Source of the DNA: Pseudomonadota bacterium | Lineage (GTDB): Bacteria; Pseudomonadota; Alphaproteobacteria; Rhizobiales; Rhizobiaceae | Direction: 5' to 3' | Length of the DNA: 12,409 bases | Assembly: GCA_023388675.1 (NCBI GenBank) | Contig: JAEWFU010000140.1 | Location: 1 to 12,409, forward strand | Translations under genes and position numbers: made by a program | Notes under the pieces: model-generated | What the model was told of the DNA's origin: nothing | The model's database searches: none | Seen by the model: the letters and a program-made list of their open reading frames with translations, nothing else | Shown here: positions 11,174-12,409 of the stretch, piece by piece | Position numbering within the stretch: the stretch's first letter is position 1 | Layout of the letters: every line of letters starts with the position of its first letter

Positions 11174-12334
11174 ATGTCCAAAGAACACAATCCGCCGATC
11201 GAAGACACGGCCGCTGACCATCCGACCGGAATCAGCCGGCGCAGCCTGCTAGCAGGAACCGTGGGAACGGTCGGAGGCCTCGTTGCTGCCAGTGGTGCCA
11301 ATGCTCAGTCACATGCACACGGAACCCAAATGGCGGAGCACCGAAGCTACTCGGGCAGCCTGAGCAATCGGATCTACTCGGTCAATCCAGTGCATCCGAG
11401 CATGGCTGATATCGCCGAGAATCCGGAGAACATCCCTCCTGCGATCGACCGACAGGAGCCGGCCACGATCACCGTCGAGCTAGAGACCAAAGAGGTCGAG
11501 GCCCATTTGGACGAGAAGAGCACGTTTCGCTTCTGGACCTTCAACGGGACGGTGCCGGGGCCGTTCATCCGGGCACGCGTCGGTGACACCTTGGATGTCC
11601 GCCTCAAGAACGCCGACGACAGTTGGATGATGCACAATGTCGACTTCCATGCTGCGACAGGTCCCGGCGGCGGGGCGGACGCCACCACGGCTGCGCCTGG
11701 CGAAGAACGCAGTTTCAAGTTCAAGGCTCTGAACCCAGGCCTGTACGTCTATCACTGCGCCGTGCCCCCAGTGGCGCTGCATATCGCCAACGGGATGTAC
11801 GGGCTCATTCTGGTCGAGCCGGAAGAAGGCCTGCCGGAGGTCGACCGCGAGTTCTATGTCATGCAGGGTGAGATCTATACAGAGGAGCCATTCGGCAGCA
11901 GCGGCCTGTTGAACGAGAGCTATGACAAGCTCCTCAACGAACGCCCGGAATATTTTGTCTTCAACGGGCATGTCGGCGCGCTGACGGAGCATTATCCAAT
12001 GAAAGCGAAGGTCGGAGAGACCGTCCGCATCTACTTCGGCGTCGGTGGGCCCAACTACACCTCGTCCTTCCATGTGATCGGCGAGATTTTCGATAAGGTC
12101 TACCAGATGGGCTCGGTCACCAGCCCACCGATCACCGACGTGCAGAGCGTATCCGTCCCTCCCGGGGCGGCGACCATCGTGGAGTTCAAGTGCGAGGTGC
12201 CGGGCCGCTATGTCCTTGTGGATCATGCTCTCTCGAGGGCGGAACGGGGGCTAGCAGGGTACTTGATCGTGGAAGGGGACGACAATCCCGAGATCTTCGA
12301 CGCACCCGAGAACGAACACGGCAGCAGCCACTGA
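11174..12334 (+). CDS. nirK: Copper-containing nitrite reductase NirK, class II (AniA-like), Tat-exported
   Basis: This periplasmic trimeric enzyme reduces nitrite to nitric oxide, the defining step of denitrification. The 386-residue precursor has a twin-arginine signal (SRRSLLAG, 21-28; cleavage after ANA, residue 44) and two cupredoxin domains. Type 1 copper ligands are H154, C195, H203 and M208; type 2 ligands are H159, H194 and H351; catalytic residues are D157 and H300. All are present. The loop CAVPPVALHIANGM puts C195 and H203 eight residues apart instead of nine, and the region between the domains is about 13 residues shorter than in Alcaligenes-type NirK, both marks of the AniA-like class. 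TGGAGA about five bases upstream supports ATG 11174. Pseudoazurin just upstream is the probable electron donor. Confidence 0.95.
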   Translation: MSKEHNPPIEDTAADHPTGISRRSLLAGTVGTVGGLVAASGANAQSHAHGTQMAEHRSYSGSLSNRIYSVNPVHPSMADIAENPENIPPAIDRQEPATITVELETKEVEAHLDEKSTFRFWTFNGTVPGPFIRARVGDTLDVRLKNADDSWMMHNVDFHAATGPGGGADATTAAPGEERSFKFKALNPGLYVYHCAVPPVALHIANGMYGLILVEPEEGLPEVDREFYVMQGEIYTEEPFGSSGLLNESYDKLLNERPEYFVFNGHVGALTEHYPMKAKVGETVRIYFGVGGPNYTSSFHVIGEIFDKVYQMGSVTSPPITDVQSVSVPPGAATIVEFKCEVPGRYVLVDHALSRAERGLAGYLIVEGDDNPEIFDAPENEHGSSH

Positions 12335-12337
12335 ACA

Positions 12338-12375
12338 TGACCGGCGGCGGTGCAACAATGCGCTGCAGTCGGTCA
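12338..12375 (+). other. Hairpin directly after nirK
   Basis: TGACCGGC pairs with GTCGGTCA (outer 8 pairs, one G-U), then after one mismatch GCGGTG pairs with CGCTGC, around an eight-base loop. It begins four bases after the nirK stop. No T-run follows, so it is more likely a message-stabilising end or weak terminator. AAGGAG at about 12402-12407 suggests another gene starts just past the window. Confidence 0.5.
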
Positions 12376-12409
12376 CAACAGATTCCAATACGGCAGACGG
12401 GAAGGAGCG

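Noticed and set aside
11480..12226. 248-codon minus-strand frame opposite nirK
   Set aside because: It is a codon-bias shadow of nirK, which has every copper ligand in place.
12337..12409. Open frame from ATG 12337 to the window edge
   Set aside because: It lacks a ribosome binding site and overlaps a hairpin. The AAGGAG near 12402 more likely serves a gene starting beyond the window.
1..12409. CRISPR arrays, tRNA, rRNA or prophage
   Set aside because: No regularly spaced repeats, tRNA-like folds or phage structural genes were seen. The holin-like protein has no phage neighbours.

Overview
The window looks like chromosomal DNA of an alphaproteobacterium of the order Hyphomicrobiales (a Rhizobiaceae- or Phyllobacteriaceae-like organism). 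The evidence is the phyR / nepR-ecfG general stress response core, a FAT GUY receiver protein, high GC coding sequence, and a pseudoazurin-nirK pair. I cannot name a species from the sequence alone.

Layout. At the left edge is phyR (minus strand, last few codons cut off). It is divergent from nepR-ecfG, whose reading frames overlap by ATGA. A single-domain response regulator gene then runs tail to tail into ecfG, with a 15-base overlap. It is divergent from a Crp/Fnr-type regulator gene. Next come a DUF883-type membrane-anchored protein with a holin-like membrane protein (3129-3932), a small membrane protein (4015-4218), a lipid kinase on the minus strand, and a secreted two-PRC-barrel protein (5376-6491) closed by a clear terminator. 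A three-gene operon follows (6698-8565): a ring-cleaving dioxygenase, an MhqD-like hydrolase and a small GNAT acetyltransferase, resembling quinone/hydroquinone detoxification pairs. A dead remnant of a TRAP transporter permease, a second DUF883-like gene and a GlsB/YeaQ-type membrane protein come next. The right end carries a truncated IS3-family element, 350 bases without a recognised gene, a 42-residue membrane peptide, pseudoazurin and a Tat-exported class II copper nitrite reductase (NirK).

How it works together. PhyR, when phosphorylated, is known to sequester NepR and free the sigma factor EcfG, which recognises GGAAC-N16/17-CGTT. I found six exact copies of that motif, all in gaps between genes and all pointing at a downstream gene: phyR, nepR-ecfG, the first DUF883 gene, the PRC-barrel gene, the second DUF883 gene and, unexpectedly, pseudoazurin-nirK. 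Several one-mismatch candidates precede other genes. The window therefore reads as the stress sigma factor locus plus a local cluster of its own targets, mostly envelope proteins. A denitrification module next to an IS remnant appears to be wired to the same sigma factor. That wiring is the most interesting hypothesis here and is inferred from promoter sequence only.
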